From positions 1-64,000 of the forward strand of contig NZ_JACIGI010000020.1 of the NCBI RefSeq assembly GCF_014197795.1: 64,000 nt of DNA, given 5' to 3'. The notes beneath the pieces were generated by a model that saw nothing but the letters and a program-made list of their open reading frames with translations, was not told the DNA's origin and did no database searches. Made by a program: the position numbers and the translations under genes. Origin of the DNA: Roseospira goensis. Lineage in GTDB: Bacteria; Pseudomonadota; Alphaproteobacteria; Rhodospirillales; Rhodospirillaceae. Below are positions 16,132 to 25,581 of the stretch, piece after piece; within the stretch, counting starts at the first letter, position 1; the number at the start of each line of letters is the position of its first letter.

Positions 16132-19100
16132 ATGGACGTTGCCCTCCTGTTCCACCTTGGGTTCGCCCTGACCGGGCTGATGTTCGTGCTGGCCTTCGTA
16201 TGGGCCGGGCACCGGGACGTCGTGCCGCCGGGCATGGCCGGATGGATCGCGGCGGCCTTCGGCCTCGACCTCGTCGGATCGCTGGTTCTGCTGGTCGGCG
16301 CCGCGCCACCGCAGGCCGGGACCTTCCTGAGCGCGTCGCTGCATGCCCTGGTGCCGGTCATGCTCCTCGGTGGCCTGCGCAGCGGCGGCACCAGCGGGGA
16401 CCAGAGCGGTATGCTGCTGTCGCTCGTCGCGGTCACCCTGGGATGGACCGGCGCGGCGATGACGGCCGGCTTGGGGCCGCTTTGGGTCGACATGCCCGTG
16501 CATCTCTTCCGCGGTCTGCTCTTTCTGGCCTGCGCCTGGGTGGCGTGGCACCGATTCCGCGGTCGCGGCACCCTGATCGTTGCGCTCACCCTGGCCTCCG
16601 CCGGGGTGGCGTTCATCGGACCGCCCGCGTTGCTCCTCACGGATCCCACGGCCATGCCCTTCGCCCTCACCGCGGAACGGGTGCTGCTGTACGGGCTCGG
16701 CCTGGCGATTCTGGTCACCCCCTTCGAGGCGGGCGGGCGCAGCGACCGGCAACGCAAGCTGACGGCGGTGCAGGGAGCGCTCATGGAGGCCGTGGACCAG
16801 GCCGCGCTGGTGTTCGGACCGGACGGGTGTGTGTCCTGGGCCAACGCCGCGGCCTGTCGGCTGTTCGGTGCCGAGCCTGACGGGCTGACGGGCCGCGAAT
16901 GGCGCCGCCTCCTGACCGGACTGGTGGAACGCGGCGCCGATCTCGACGCGCTGCCACTCGTGGGCGAGGGCATCGGCGGCGGGGCGGCGCCGGCCCAGAC
17001 GGTCGTTGCCCGCTCGATGGACGGCGCCGAACTGCTGCTCGAGGTGGCCCGCGTTCCGCTGGCCGAGGCGCCGCCGGGGGGGGTGCCCCGGCGGGGGCAG
17101 GAGGGCGAGTCCGACATCGCCGTTCTGGCGGTCAGCCATTCCGGCATCGGGCATCTCACCGCCATGGCACGGCTTTCGCTTGAGATCGACGCCGACGTTC
17201 TGGGCGGGGTGGGGCGCGATCGGACCTGCGACCTGGTCTGCCGGCGTATCGCGGAGATCGAGGACGCATCCCTGGTCTGGGTGGCGCTCCGGGACCGGGC
17301 CGGTGTCCTGACCCTGACCGCCGCGGGCGGGGTCGATGCGACCGTGATGCAGGCGGGAGTCGGGGCGGCGCTGCCGGGGTGGCTGAGCGAGGCCGTCGAA
17401 CCGGCCGTGGCCTTTCGGGCGCCGCGCCTGCTGTCCGAACCGGCCCGGGGGATCGGGCCGGCGGCCGTGCCCGATGCGTTCGACGACGCCATGCTGGACC
17501 TCATGACGCGACGGCCCAGCGGCGCGGTGTTCCCGCTGGCCTCCGGGGACACCGTCCTGGGCGTGCTGGTGGTCCATCCTGACAGCGGGACCATGGACAG
17601 AGGGGCTCGCTTGAGATGCGACGTCGTGGCCCGCCGCCTCGGCAACGCGCTGCGTCTGGGGCGCGAGACCGGGTTCCTGCGCTTGCAGGCCGCCGCCATG
17701 TCGGTGGCCGCCAACGCGATCTTCATCACCGACCGGGACGGTCGCATCGAGTGGGCCAACGAGGCCTTCACGGCGCTGTCCGGTTTCAGCACGGACGAGG
17801 TGCGCGGCAAGACGCCGCACATCCTGTTCTCCGGCCACCAGGATCCCGCGACCTATGAGGATCTGTGGGAGACCATCAAGACCGGCGACATCTGGCGCGG
17901 CGAACTGGTGGAGCGGCGCAAGGACGGCAGCCTCTATACGGTTCAGCAGACCATCACGCCGATGCGCGGTCCGGATGACGACGCCATCCATTACGTCGCC
18001 GTGCACGAGGACATCAGCGAGCGCAAGCGGGCCGAGGAGCGGATTCGCTACCTGTCGAACTACGACACCCTGACCCGGCTGCCGAACCGCACCCTGTTCC
18101 GCGACCGCCTGCACCAGGCGGTGCAGCAGGCCCGCCGCGTCCAGGGCACGGTCTCGGTGCTGTTCGTGGACCTGACGCAGTTCAGCCGCGTCAACGACAC
18201 CCTGGGTCACGACCTGGGGGATCAGATCCTGATGACCGTGGGCTCGCGCATCAATGCCGCCGTCGCCGAGGAGGTGGATACCGTGGCCCGCATGGGGGGG
18301 GACGAGTTCGCGATCATCCAGAGCGGCCACAGCGGGGCGGAGGCCGCGGCCACGCTGGCGCGACGGCTGGCGCGCATCATCGAGACGCCGGTGGAGGTGG
18401 GTGAGAACACGGTGAACCTGCGGGCGACCGTCGGTATTGCGATGTATCCCGGCGACGGAACGGATCCGGACAATCTCATCAAGAACGCCGATCTTGCCAT
18501 GCATCGGGTCGCCCGCGCCGAGGGCGAGGACTACCGGTTCTTCTCCAACGACATGAACAACGAGGCTCGGATTCGCCTCGACCTGGAGGCCGATCTGCGG
18601 CGCGCGCTGGAGCGCGGCGAGTTGGAGAACTACTATCAGCCTCAGTACGACATGAGCGGCGCCCTGGTCGGCATGGAGGCGCTGGTGCGCTGGCGCCATC
18701 CGATCCACGGCCTGGTGCCGCCGGGGCAGTTCATCACCGTAGCGGAGGAATCGGGGCTCATCATGCCGCTGGGCGAGGGCGTGCTCAACCGCGCGCTGTC
18801 CGACCTGGCCGGCTGGCGTGCCGCGGGACTCCCCTTGATTCCGGTGGCGGTCAACATCTCGGCGGTGCAGTTCCGGGACGCCGGGCTGGTGGACCGCATC
18901 TGCCAGGCGCTGGAGTCCCATCGGCTGCCGCCGGACGCGCTCGATCTGGAACTGACCGAGAGCATGCTGATGGGCGAGCATGCCGGGGCCGTCGCCTTCC
19001 TCAGTCAGCTTGCCGCCGAGGGCTTCCGAATCGCCATCGACGACTTCGGCACCGGGTATTCGTCGCTGAACTACCTAAAGCGATTCCCGGTGCACAAGCT

Positions 19101-19374
19101 GAAGATTGATCAGTCGTTCGTCCAGCACCTGCGCGAGGACACCAACGACACCATTCTGGTGCGCGCCATCATCAACCTGGGTCACAGCCTGGGCATGACG
19201 GTCATCGCGGAAGGTGTGGAGACCGAGGACCAACTCGCCTATCTGCGCCAGGAGGGGGCCGACGTGGTCCAGGGCTACCTGTTCAGCCGGCCGGTACCGC
19301 GCGACGAGATGGACCTGCTGCTGCGGGCGGAGGCCGGCGTGGGCGTGGCCCGGGGGGCCGGATCCCGCCGGTGA
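16132..19374 (+). CDS. Membrane-bound PAS/GAF/GGDEF/EAL c-di-GMP signalling protein
   Basis: A 1080-residue protein. It begins with a hydrophobic sensor of six or seven helices (about residues 1-205), then a PAS-like segment (216-300), a GAF-like region (about 345-515) and a second PAS domain (about 522-640, [19 protein letters not shown]). The GGDEF domain (643-800) has intact MGGDEF. The EAL domain (820-1075) has intact [27 protein letters not shown] and QGYLFSRP. Both diguanylate cyclase and c-di-GMP phosphodiesterase sites look competent. Which dominates cannot be read. The adjacent stator genes make motility control an attractive guess. Confidence 0.92.
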   Translation: MDVALLFHLGFALTGLMFVLAFVWAGHRDVVPPGMAGWIAAAFGLDLVGSLVLLVGAAPPQAGTFLSASLHALVPVMLLGGLRSGGTSGDQSGMLLSLVAVTLGWTGAAMTAGLGPLWVDMPVHLFRGLLFLACAWVAWHRFRGRGTLIVALTLASAGVAFIGPPALLLTDPTAMPFALTAERVLLYGLGLAILVTPFEAGGRSDRQRKLTAVQGALMEAVDQAALVFGPDGCVSWANAAACRLFGAEPDGLTGREWRRLLTGLVERGADLDALPLVGEGIGGGAAPAQTVVARSMDGAELLLEVARVPLAEAPPGGVPRRGQEGESDIAVLAVSHSGIGHLTAMARLSLEIDADVLGGVGRDRTCDLVCRRIAEIEDASLVWVALRDRAGVLTLTAAGGVDATVMQAGVGAALPGWLSEAVEPAVAFRAPRLLSEPARGIGPAAVPDAFDDAMLDLMTRRPSGAVFPLASGDTVLGVLVVHPDSGTMDRGARLRCDVVARRLGNALRLGRETGFLRLQAAAMSVAANAIFITDRDGRIEWANEAFTALSGFSTDEVRGKTPHILFSGHQDPATYEDLWETIKTGDIWRGELVERRKDGSLYTVQQTITPMRGPDDDAIHYVAVHEDISERKRAEERIRYLSNYDTLTRLPNRTLFRDRLHQAVQQARRVQGTVSVLFVDLTQFSRVNDTLGHDLGDQILMTVGSRINAAVAEEVDTVARMGGDEFAIIQSGHSGAEAAATLARRLARIIETPVEVGENTVNLRATVGIAMYPGDGTDPDNLIKNADLAMHRVARAEGEDYRFFSNDMNNEARIRLDLEADLRRALERGELENYYQPQYDMSGALVGMEALVRWRHPIHGLVPPGQFITVAEESGLIMPLGEGVLNRALSDLAGWRAAGLPLIPVAVNISAVQFRDAGLVDRICQALESHRLPPDALDLELTESMLMGEHAGAVAFLSQLAAEGFRIAIDDFGTGYSSLNYLKRFPVHKLKIDQSFVQHLREDTNDTILVRAIINLGHSLGMTVIAEGVETEDQLAYLRQEGADVVQGYLFSRPVPRDEMDLLLRAEAGVGVARGAGSRR

Positions 19375-19417
19375 AGTGACGCGCGCCGCACGCCATACCG
19401 GCCAGCCGGTCGCGGCG

Positions 19418-19849
19418 TCAGGCGTCGGCGGTGTCCTGGCGGGTGGGGTGACCCTGGGCGCGCCACGCCGACATGCCCCCGCCCATGACCGACAGGTTGC
19501 GAAAGCCTGCCTTCTTGAGGATGCGCGCCGCATGGGCGGCCCGGCTGGAGGTCTGGCAGACCACGAACACCGGTGTCTCGAGGGTGTCCCCGAGGTCCGG
19601 CCCCAGGGCCTTGAGCCGCTGCCCCAGTTGATCCAGCGGCAGATTGAGCGCGCCCGGGACATGGCCCCCACGGCCGGCGAACTCGCGCGGCGAGCGCACG
19701 TCGAGGACCAGCATGTCGTCGCCGCTGTCGAGCCTGGCGCGGACCTCCTTGGGACTCACGAACGGCACGCCGGAGGCCAGCAGGCGCGGCATCAGACGGA
19801 ACAGCAGAACCGCGCCCATGCCGATCAGGACCGGCAACAGGATGTCCAT
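19418..19849 (-). CDS. Membrane-anchored rhodanese-domain protein
   Basis: A 143-residue protein with an N-terminal membrane helix ([17 protein letters not shown]) and a single rhodanese domain. Signature residues are [21 protein letters not shown] and the active-site loop [13 protein letters not shown], with the catalytic cysteine present, ending WRAQGHP. It may transfer sulfane sulfur or act as a redox sensor at the membrane; the substrate is unknown. Start ATG at 19849. It converges on the GGDEF-EAL gene. Confidence 0.85.
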   Translation of the reverse strand: MDILLPVLIGMGAVLLFRLMPRLLASGVPFVSPKEVRARLDSGDDMLVLDVRSPREFAGRGGHVPGALNLPLDQLGQRLKALGPDLGDTLETPVFVVCQTSSRAAHAARILKKAGFRNLSVMGGGMSAWRAQGHPTRQDTADA

Positions 19850-20001
19850 CGAGAAGAGATCGGTGCCGTCCACGAGCCGGTATCCTTTGCGGTAGAGGGT
19901 CTCGCGGAGGTAGCCGCCCGGTCGGGACCTGTCAAGCGGGCCGCCGGGCCGGGCGCACACGGCCATGGACAGCGCGGCCCGCCTCGCCTACATCCAGCGC
20001 C

Positions 20002-21378
20002 ATGACACAGACACAGCCCCCCCGCGTCCGGATCATCGGCGGCGGCCTCGCCGGCAGCGAGGCCGCCTGGCAGTGCGCCCGCCGCGGCCTGACGGTCGAG
20101 CTGGTCGAGATGCGGCCGGTACGCGGTACCGACGCCCACGTCACCGACGGCCTGGCCGAACTGGTGTGTTCGAACTCGTTCCGCTCCGATGATGCCGAGG
20201 GCAACGCGGTCGGCCTGCTGCACGAAGAGATGCGGCGGCTGGACTCGCTGGTGATGGCCAGCGCCGACCGCCATCGGGTGCCGGCCGGGGGCGCGCTGGC
20301 CGTGGACCGCGAGGGCTTCTCCCGGGCCGTCCAGGAGGCCCTGGAGCAGCACCCCGCCGTCACCCTCACGCGGCGCGAGATGGCGGCGCTGCCGGCGGCG
20401 GACGACGGTCCAACCCTCGTCGCCACCGGGCCGCTGACCTCGTCGGCGCTGGCCGAGGCCATTCGCGCCGAGACCGGGGAGGATCAGCTCGCGTTCTTCG
20501 ATGCCATCGCGCCCATCGTCCACAGGGACAGCATCGACATGGACGTGGCGTGGTTCCAGTCGCGCTACGACAAGGGCGAGGGGGCCGACTACATCAACTG
20601 CCCGCTGGACCGCGACCGGTACGAAGCGTTCATCGACGCCCTGCTGGCGGCCGACACGGTGGCGTTCAAGGAGTGGGAGGGCACGCCCTACTTCGAGGGC
20701 TGCCTGCCCATCGAGGTCATGGCCGCGCGCGGCCGCGAGACCCTGGCCCACGGCCCGATGAAGCCGGTTGGCCTGACCAACCCGCGCGCCCCCGACCGCA
20801 AGCCGCACGCGATCGTGCAGCTCCGCCAGGACAACGCCCTGGGCACGCTCTACAACATGGTCGGATTCCAGACCAAGCTGCGCTACGGCGAGCAGGCCCG
20901 CATCTTCCGCCTGATCCCGGGCCTGGAGGCGGCCGAGTTCGCCCGTCTGGGCGGCATCCACCGCAACACCTTCCTGAACAGCCCGCGCCTGCTCGACGGC
21001 ACCCTGCGCCTGAAGAGCCGGCCCTGGGTGCGCTTCGCCGGCCAGATCACGGGCTGCGAGGGCTATGTGGAAAGCGCCGCCGTCGGCCTGCTGGCCGGCC
21101 TGTTCGCCGCCGCCGAGGCCCGCGGCGAGACGGCCGTGCCGCCGCCGGGGGTCACGGCGCTGGGGGCGCTGCTCAACCACATCACCAATCCGGCGCACGC
21201 CGAGACGTTCCAGCCCATGAACGTCAACTTCGGCCTGTTCCCGGAGCTGCCGGCGGACATGACCCGGGTGGGCAAGCGCAAGCTCAGGGGCCGGGAGCGT
21301 AAGGCGCTGTACGGCCAGCGGGCCTTGCCGGCCCTGGCGGACTGGATGGCCGGCCCGGCGGTGGCGGCGGCGGAGTAG
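20002..21378 (+). CDS. trmFO: Folate/FAD-dependent tRNA (uracil-54 C5) methyltransferase TrmFO
   Basis: A 458-residue flavoprotein that makes ribothymidine-54 in the tRNA T-loop using methylenetetrahydrofolate. FAD-binding [11 protein letters not shown] starts at residue 13. The catalytic cysteine is in [11 protein letters not shown] (Cys56). [26 protein letters not shown] and [12 protein letters not shown] are family blocks, and [12 protein letters not shown] closes the protein. Length is normal. The stop is followed directly by the tandem hairpin array that separates it from convergent valS. Confidence 0.95.
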   Translation: MTQTQPPRVRIIGGGLAGSEAAWQCARRGLTVELVEMRPVRGTDAHVTDGLAELVCSNSFRSDDAEGNAVGLLHEEMRRLDSLVMASADRHRVPAGGALAVDREGFSRAVQEALEQHPAVTLTRREMAALPAADDGPTLVATGPLTSSALAEAIRAETGEDQLAFFDAIAPIVHRDSIDMDVAWFQSRYDKGEGADYINCPLDRDRYEAFIDALLAADTVAFKEWEGTPYFEGCLPIEVMAARGRETLAHGPMKPVGLTNPRAPDRKPHAIVQLRQDNALGTLYNMVGFQTKLRYGEQARIFRLIPGLEAAEFARLGGIHRNTFLNSPRLLDGTLRLKSRPWVRFAGQITGCEGYVESAAVGLLAGLFAAAEARGETAVPPPGVTALGALLNHITNPAHAETFQPMNVNFGLFPELPADMTRVGKRKLRGRERKALYGQRALPALADWMAGPAVAAAE

Positions 21379-21391
21379 GGGGCGGTCCAGG

Positions 21392-22085
21392 GGCGCCCAC
21401 GCGGGAGCGTGGGCGCGAGGTAGCCTCGTCTTTCTGGGTCCCACGCTCCGGCGTGGGACCCCGCGCCACATGGCGCCCACGCAGGAGCGTGGGCGCGAGG
21501 TAGCCTCGTCTTTCTGGGTCCCACGCTCCGGCGTGGGACCCCGCGCCACATGGCGCCCACGCAGGAGCGTGGGAGCGAGTCCCTCTTTCTGGGTCCCACG
21601 CTCCGGCGTGGGACCCCGCCCCACATGGCGTCCACGCGGGAGCGTGGGCGCGAGTCCCGCTTTCTCGGTCCCATGCTCCTGCGTGGGACCCCGCGCCACA
21701 TGATGGCGCCCACGCGGGAGCGTGGGCGCGAGTCCCGCTTTCTGGGTCCCACGCTCCGGCGCGGGACCCCGCGTCACATGATGGCGCCCACGCGGGAGCG
21801 TGGGCGCGAGTCCCGCTTTCTCGGTCCCACGCTCCGGCGTGGGACCCCGCGTCACATGATGGCGCCCACGCAGGAGCGTGGGCGCGAGTCCCGCTTTCTC
21901 GGTCCCACGCTCCCGCGCGGGACCCCGCGCCACATGGCGCCCACGCAGGAGCGTGGGCGCGAGTCCCTCTTTCTGGGTCCCACGCTCCCGCGTGGGACCG
22001 CGTGACACATGATGGCGCCCACGCAGGAGCGTGGGCGCGAGTCCCGCTTTCTCGGTCCCACCCTCCCGCGGGGGACCGCGGGACG
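21392..22085. repeat. Nine-unit tandem array of double-hairpin repeats
   Basis: Units start at 21392, 21472, 21552, 21627, 21705, 21783, 21861, 21936 and 22014, giving periods of 80, 80, 75, 78, 78, 78, 75 and 78. Each unit holds two 10-bp-stem palindromes with four-base loops: GCGCCCACGC with GCGTGGGCGC, then GGTCCCACGC with GCGTGGGACC. The palindromes share the core CCCACGC/GCGTGGG. The first two units carry a GTAGCCTCGT insert between palindromes, and the last unit is degenerate. The array fills nearly all of the convergent trmFO/valS gap, 13 bp after one stop and 9 bp before the other. Confidence 0.95.
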
Positions 22086-22094
22086 CGGGAGCCG

Positions 22095-24740
22095 CTACCC
22101 GATCCGGGCCAGCGCCTCCTTGAGCCTGTCCCGCGTGGCTTCGAGGTCGGCCAGGCGCTCGCGGTTCTCGGCCACCACCTCGGCCGGGGCCTTGGCCAGG
22201 AACCCTTCGTTGGCCAGCTTCTTCGCCAGCTTGGTGATCTCGCCGTCCTGTTTGGCGACGTCGCGGGCCAGGCGCTTGCGCTCGGCCTCCAGGTCGATCA
22301 CATCGGCCAGCGGCAGAATCACCGTCGCCTCGTCCACCACCACCTGGGCCGCGCCGCTGGTCGGTGCCTCGTCCACCAGGGTCACCGCGTCCAGGCGGGC
22401 CAACGTGGCCACCAGCGCGCGGTGGGTCTCCAGCCGGGCTTGCGTGGTGGCGTTGGCGTCCTTGATCTGCACCGGCAGGCGGGCGCCCGGCGGCACGTTC
22501 ATCTCGGCCCGCACCGACCGGATGGCGGTGATGAGCCCGACCAGCCAGTCCATCTCCGCCTCCGCCGCCGGGGCGGCCAGGTCGGCCCGGTCCTCGGGCC
22601 AGGGCGCGGCGATCAGCGGGTGCGGCCGGCTGTCGGACAGGGCATCCCACAGTTCCTCGGTCACATAGGGCATGATCGGGTGCAGAAGGGTGAGGATCCG
22701 GTCCAGCACCCAGGCCGCCGTCGCCCGGGTCTCGGCCTGCGCGGCGGTGTCCTCGCCGTTGAAGACCGGCTTGGCGAACTCCAGGTACCAGTCGCAGAAG
22801 GTGTTCCAGGTGAACTGGTAGGCGACCTGGGCGGCCTCGTTGAAGCGATAGGCTTCGATCGCGGCACCGACCGCGCGCGCGGTGGCGGTGGTGCGCGCCA
22901 CGATCCAGCGGTTGAGGGTGGACGTGACCGCGGCCGGATCGTAGTCCGCCCGCGGGATGCAGCCGTTCATCTCGCAGAAACGGGCGGCGTTCCACAGCTT
23001 GGTGGTGAAGTTGCGATAGCCCTGCACCCGGCTCTCGCTCATCTTGATGTCGCGGCCCTGCGCCGCCATCGCGGTGAGGGTGAAGCGCAGGGCATCGGTG
23101 CCGTAGGTCGCGATCAGGTCCAGCGGGTCGATGACGTTGCCCTTGGACTTGGACATTTTCTGGCCCTTGGCGTCGCGCACCAGGGCATGGATGTAGACGT
23201 CGCGGAACGGCACGTCGCCCATGAAGTGATGCCCCATCATCATCATGCGGGCGACCCAGAAGAAGATGATGTCGAAGCCGGTGACCAGAACGTCGCCGGG
23301 GTAGTAGCGGGCCAGCTCTTGGGTGTCGTCGGGCCATCCCAGGGTTGAGAACGGCCACAGCGCCGACGAAAACCAGGTGTCCAGCACGTCGTCGTCGCGG
23401 CGCAACGCCACGGCGTCGTTGTAGTGCGCGTGGGCGGCGGCCTGCGCCTCCTCCTCCGTCTCCTCGACGAAGATGGCACCGTCCGGTCCGTACCACGCCG
23501 GGATGCGGTGGCCCCACCAGATCTGGCGGCTGATGCACCAGGGCTGGATGTTGCGCATCCACTCGAAGAAGGTATTGGCCCAGTGCGCCGGCACGAAGCG
23601 CGTGCGCCCCTCCTCGACCGCCTGGATCGGCGCCTGCGCCAGCGTCTTGGCGTCGACGAACCACTGGTCGGTCAGCCAGGGTTCGATGACCACGCCGGAG
23701 CGGTCGCCGTAGGGCACGGTCATCGGGTTGGGCTCGACCTTCTCCAGCAGCCCCAGCGCCTCCATGCGCTCGATGACGCGGTCGCGGGCGACGAAGCGGT
23801 CCAGACCCTGGAAGTCGGCCGGCACGGCCTCGTTCAGGCGGGCGTCGCGATCAAGCACGTTGATCATCGCAAGGTCGTGGCGGCGGCCGACCTCGAAGTC
23901 GTTGAAGTCGTGGGCCGGGGTGATCTTGACCGCGCCCGATCCCTTCTCCGGATCGGCGTAGTCATCGGCGACCACGGGGATGGGGCGGTCGACGATCGGC
24001 AGGATCACGGTCTTGCCGACCAGATCACGGTAGCGGTCGTCGTCGGGATGGACCGCCACGCCGGTATCGCCCAGCATGGTCTCGGGCCGGGTCGTGCCGA
24101 CCACGATGAACCGGTCCGGCGCGCCCTGTACGGGATAGCGGAAATACCACATCTGGCCGTCGGTCGGGCGCTGCTCCACCTCCAGGTCGGAGATAGCGGT
24201 GTGCAGCTTGGGATCCCAGTTGACCAGCCGCTTGTCGCGGTAGATCAGGCCCTCCTTGTGGAGCTGCACGAACACCTTGGTGACGGCGCGGGACAGGCCG
24301 TCGTCCATGGTGAATCGCTCGCGCGGCCAGTCGGCCGACGCACCCAGGCGGCGCAACTGGCGCTGGATGGTGCCGCCGGAGTGGGCGCGCCACTCCCAGA
24401 CCTTATCCACGAATGCCTCGCGGCCGAGGTCGTGGCGGGTCTGGCCCGTGTCGGCCAGGTTGCGCTCGACCACCATCTGCGTGGCGATGCCGGCATGGTC
24501 GGTGCCCGGCTGCCACAGCGCATCGCGCCCCTTCATGCGGAAGTAGCGGATCAGCACGTCCTGGAGCGTGAAGGTGAGCGCGTGCCCCATGTGCAGGCTG
24601 CCGGTCACGTTGGGCGGCGGCATCATGATGGTGTAGGGGGCGGCGTTGGAGTCAGGGGCACAGCCGAATACGCCGGACTCCTCCCATGCGCGGTAGCGTC
24701 GCTCTTCGATGTCCTGGGCGTTGTAGGTCTTGTCCAGCAT
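22095..24740 (-). CDS. valS: Valyl-tRNA synthetase
   Basis: An 881-residue class I aminoacyl-tRNA synthetase that charges tRNA-Val and edits misactivated threonine. The HIGH-type motif is PPPNVTGSLHMGHAL; KMSKSKGNVIDPLDL is the second catalytic motif. The editing domain carries TTRPETMLGDTGVAVHPDD. The last 70 residues (from about 810) form the usual C-terminal coiled coil. Length is in the normal range for the short alphaproteobacterial form. It follows popZ on the same strand. Confidence 0.97.
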   Translation of the reverse strand: MLDKTYNAQDIEERRYRAWEESGVFGCAPDSNAAPYTIMMPPPNVTGSLHMGHALTFTLQDVLIRYFRMKGRDALWQPGTDHAGIATQMVVERNLADTGQTRHDLGREAFVDKVWEWRAHSGGTIQRQLRRLGASADWPRERFTMDDGLSRAVTKVFVQLHKEGLIYRDKRLVNWDPKLHTAISDLEVEQRPTDGQMWYFRYPVQGAPDRFIVVGTTRPETMLGDTGVAVHPDDDRYRDLVGKTVILPIVDRPIPVVADDYADPEKGSGAVKITPAHDFNDFEVGRRHDLAMINVLDRDARLNEAVPADFQGLDRFVARDRVIERMEALGLLEKVEPNPMTVPYGDRSGVVIEPWLTDQWFVDAKTLAQAPIQAVEEGRTRFVPAHWANTFFEWMRNIQPWCISRQIWWGHRIPAWYGPDGAIFVEETEEEAQAAAHAHYNDAVALRRDDDVLDTWFSSALWPFSTLGWPDDTQELARYYPGDVLVTGFDIIFFWVARMMMMGHHFMGDVPFRDVYIHALVRDAKGQKMSKSKGNVIDPLDLIATYGTDALRFTLTAMAAQGRDIKMSESRVQGYRNFTTKLWNAARFCEMNGCIPRADYDPAAVTSTLNRWIVARTTATARAVGAAIEAYRFNEAAQVAYQFTWNTFCDWYLEFAKPVFNGEDTAAQAETRATAAWVLDRILTLLHPIMPYVTEELWDALSDSRPHPLIAAPWPEDRADLAAPAAEAEMDWLVGLITAIRSVRAEMNVPPGARLPVQIKDANATTQARLETHRALVATLARLDAVTLVDEAPTSGAAQVVVDEATVILPLADVIDLEAERKRLARDVAKQDGEITKLAKKLANEGFLAKAPAEVVAENRERLADLEATRDRLKEALARIG

Positions 24741-24866
24741 GGCTGAACCCGGTCCCCTTTTCCTGAGTGTGCGTCGACGCCGGCGCTGGCGCTGGTGGCT
24801 GCCATGAAAAAACCGGCCGGGAGCGCCCCGGCCGGTTCCTTGTCCTGAGCGCTCGGCCCGCGTCTT

Positions 24867-25511
24867 CTACCGTCTCCCGGCCTGCTTGGAAAGGCGTTCG
24901 ATCTCGCGCTGAACCAAGCGTTCGGTAATCTGCGGCAGGTTTTCGTCCAGCCAGTCCTTGATCAGTTCGCGGGCCACCTGGCGTACGATGGTCTCCAGGG
25001 TCAGCGCGCCGTCGCCGATCGGGAGATCGTGACCACGCATGGAGTGCGTCAGTTCGGTGAGGTAGCGTGACGAGACTTCGGCTACGGACGGCGCCACGAG
25101 CGGGCCATCATCGTCGTCGTCGGGTCGCGACACGAGGGAGGGCGCGGGTTCGGGGTCGGCCGGCGGCGGCTGCCACACCGGTTCCGGCTCGGGCTCCGGT
25201 GCCGGCGGCGGTGGGGGCTCGGGCTCCTCCTCCTCCACCATGTCGTCGGTCAGTTCGAGGACGTCGTCCTCCGGGGGCTCGGGTTCGGGCTCCGGCACCG
25301 GTTCCGGCTCGGGCGGCGGCGGCGGGGTGCGTGGCGGCTCGGGCGGCGGCTTCGGCGCCGGCTGAGCCTTGGGCGGCGCCGGTCGCGGCGGCTCCGGTTC
25401 CGGGGCCGCGGGCGCCGCGTCGTCGTCCTCGTCCTCGGACAGGATCTTCCGGATCGAGGCCAGGATATCCTCCATCGAGGGTTCCTGGGTCGACGCGTCC
25501 TTGTCGGTCAT
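24867..25511 (-). CDS. popZ: Polar organizing protein PopZ (DUF2497)
   Basis: A 214-residue PopZ-like protein. The N-terminal helix EPSMEDILASIRKILSED is the client-binding motif. A long Pro/Glu/Asp-rich disordered linker spans roughly residues 30-135, and the C-terminal oligomerisation helices include IVRQVARELIKDWLDENLP. In Caulobacter, PopZ forms a condensate at the pole that holds the ParB/parS centromere and many partners. The N- and C-terminal parts match that protein closely. The linker is noticeably longer here. Position between tolC and valS is conserved in alphaproteobacteria. Confidence 0.9.
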   Translation of the reverse strand: MTDKDASTQEPSMEDILASIRKILSEDEDDDAAPAAPEPEPPRPAPPKAQPAPKPPPEPPRTPPPPPEPEPVPEPEPEPPEDDVLELTDDMVEEEEPEPPPPPAPEPEPEPVWQPPPADPEPAPSLVSRPDDDDDGPLVAPSVAEVSSRYLTELTHSMRGHDLPIGDGALTLETIVRQVARELIKDWLDENLPQITERLVQREIERLSKQAGRR

Positions 25512-25581
25512 GGCCCGTCCTATCGCTGGCGGGGTTGCCGAAGGCCCGGTGGCGTCCTGCCCGGGTCCCGGCTGCCGCGGC

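Noticed and set aside
16006-18981. A 991-codon minus-strand frame opposite the GGDEF-EAL gene.
   Set aside because: It is a shadow of a gene with complete catalytic motifs; its sequence is Gln/His/Arg-rich and unrecognisable.
21392-22085. Possible CRISPR array.
   Set aside because: Units are near-identical over their full length with no unique spacers, contain two palindromes each, and no cas gene is nearby.
19825-23664. A 1279-codon minus-strand frame running through trmFO, the repeat array and part of valS.
   Set aside because: It exists because 78-bp units keep frame (26 codons) and because of high GC. It starts inside valS and overlaps trmFO, so the repeated RPRSxVGA-like segments are not a credible protein.
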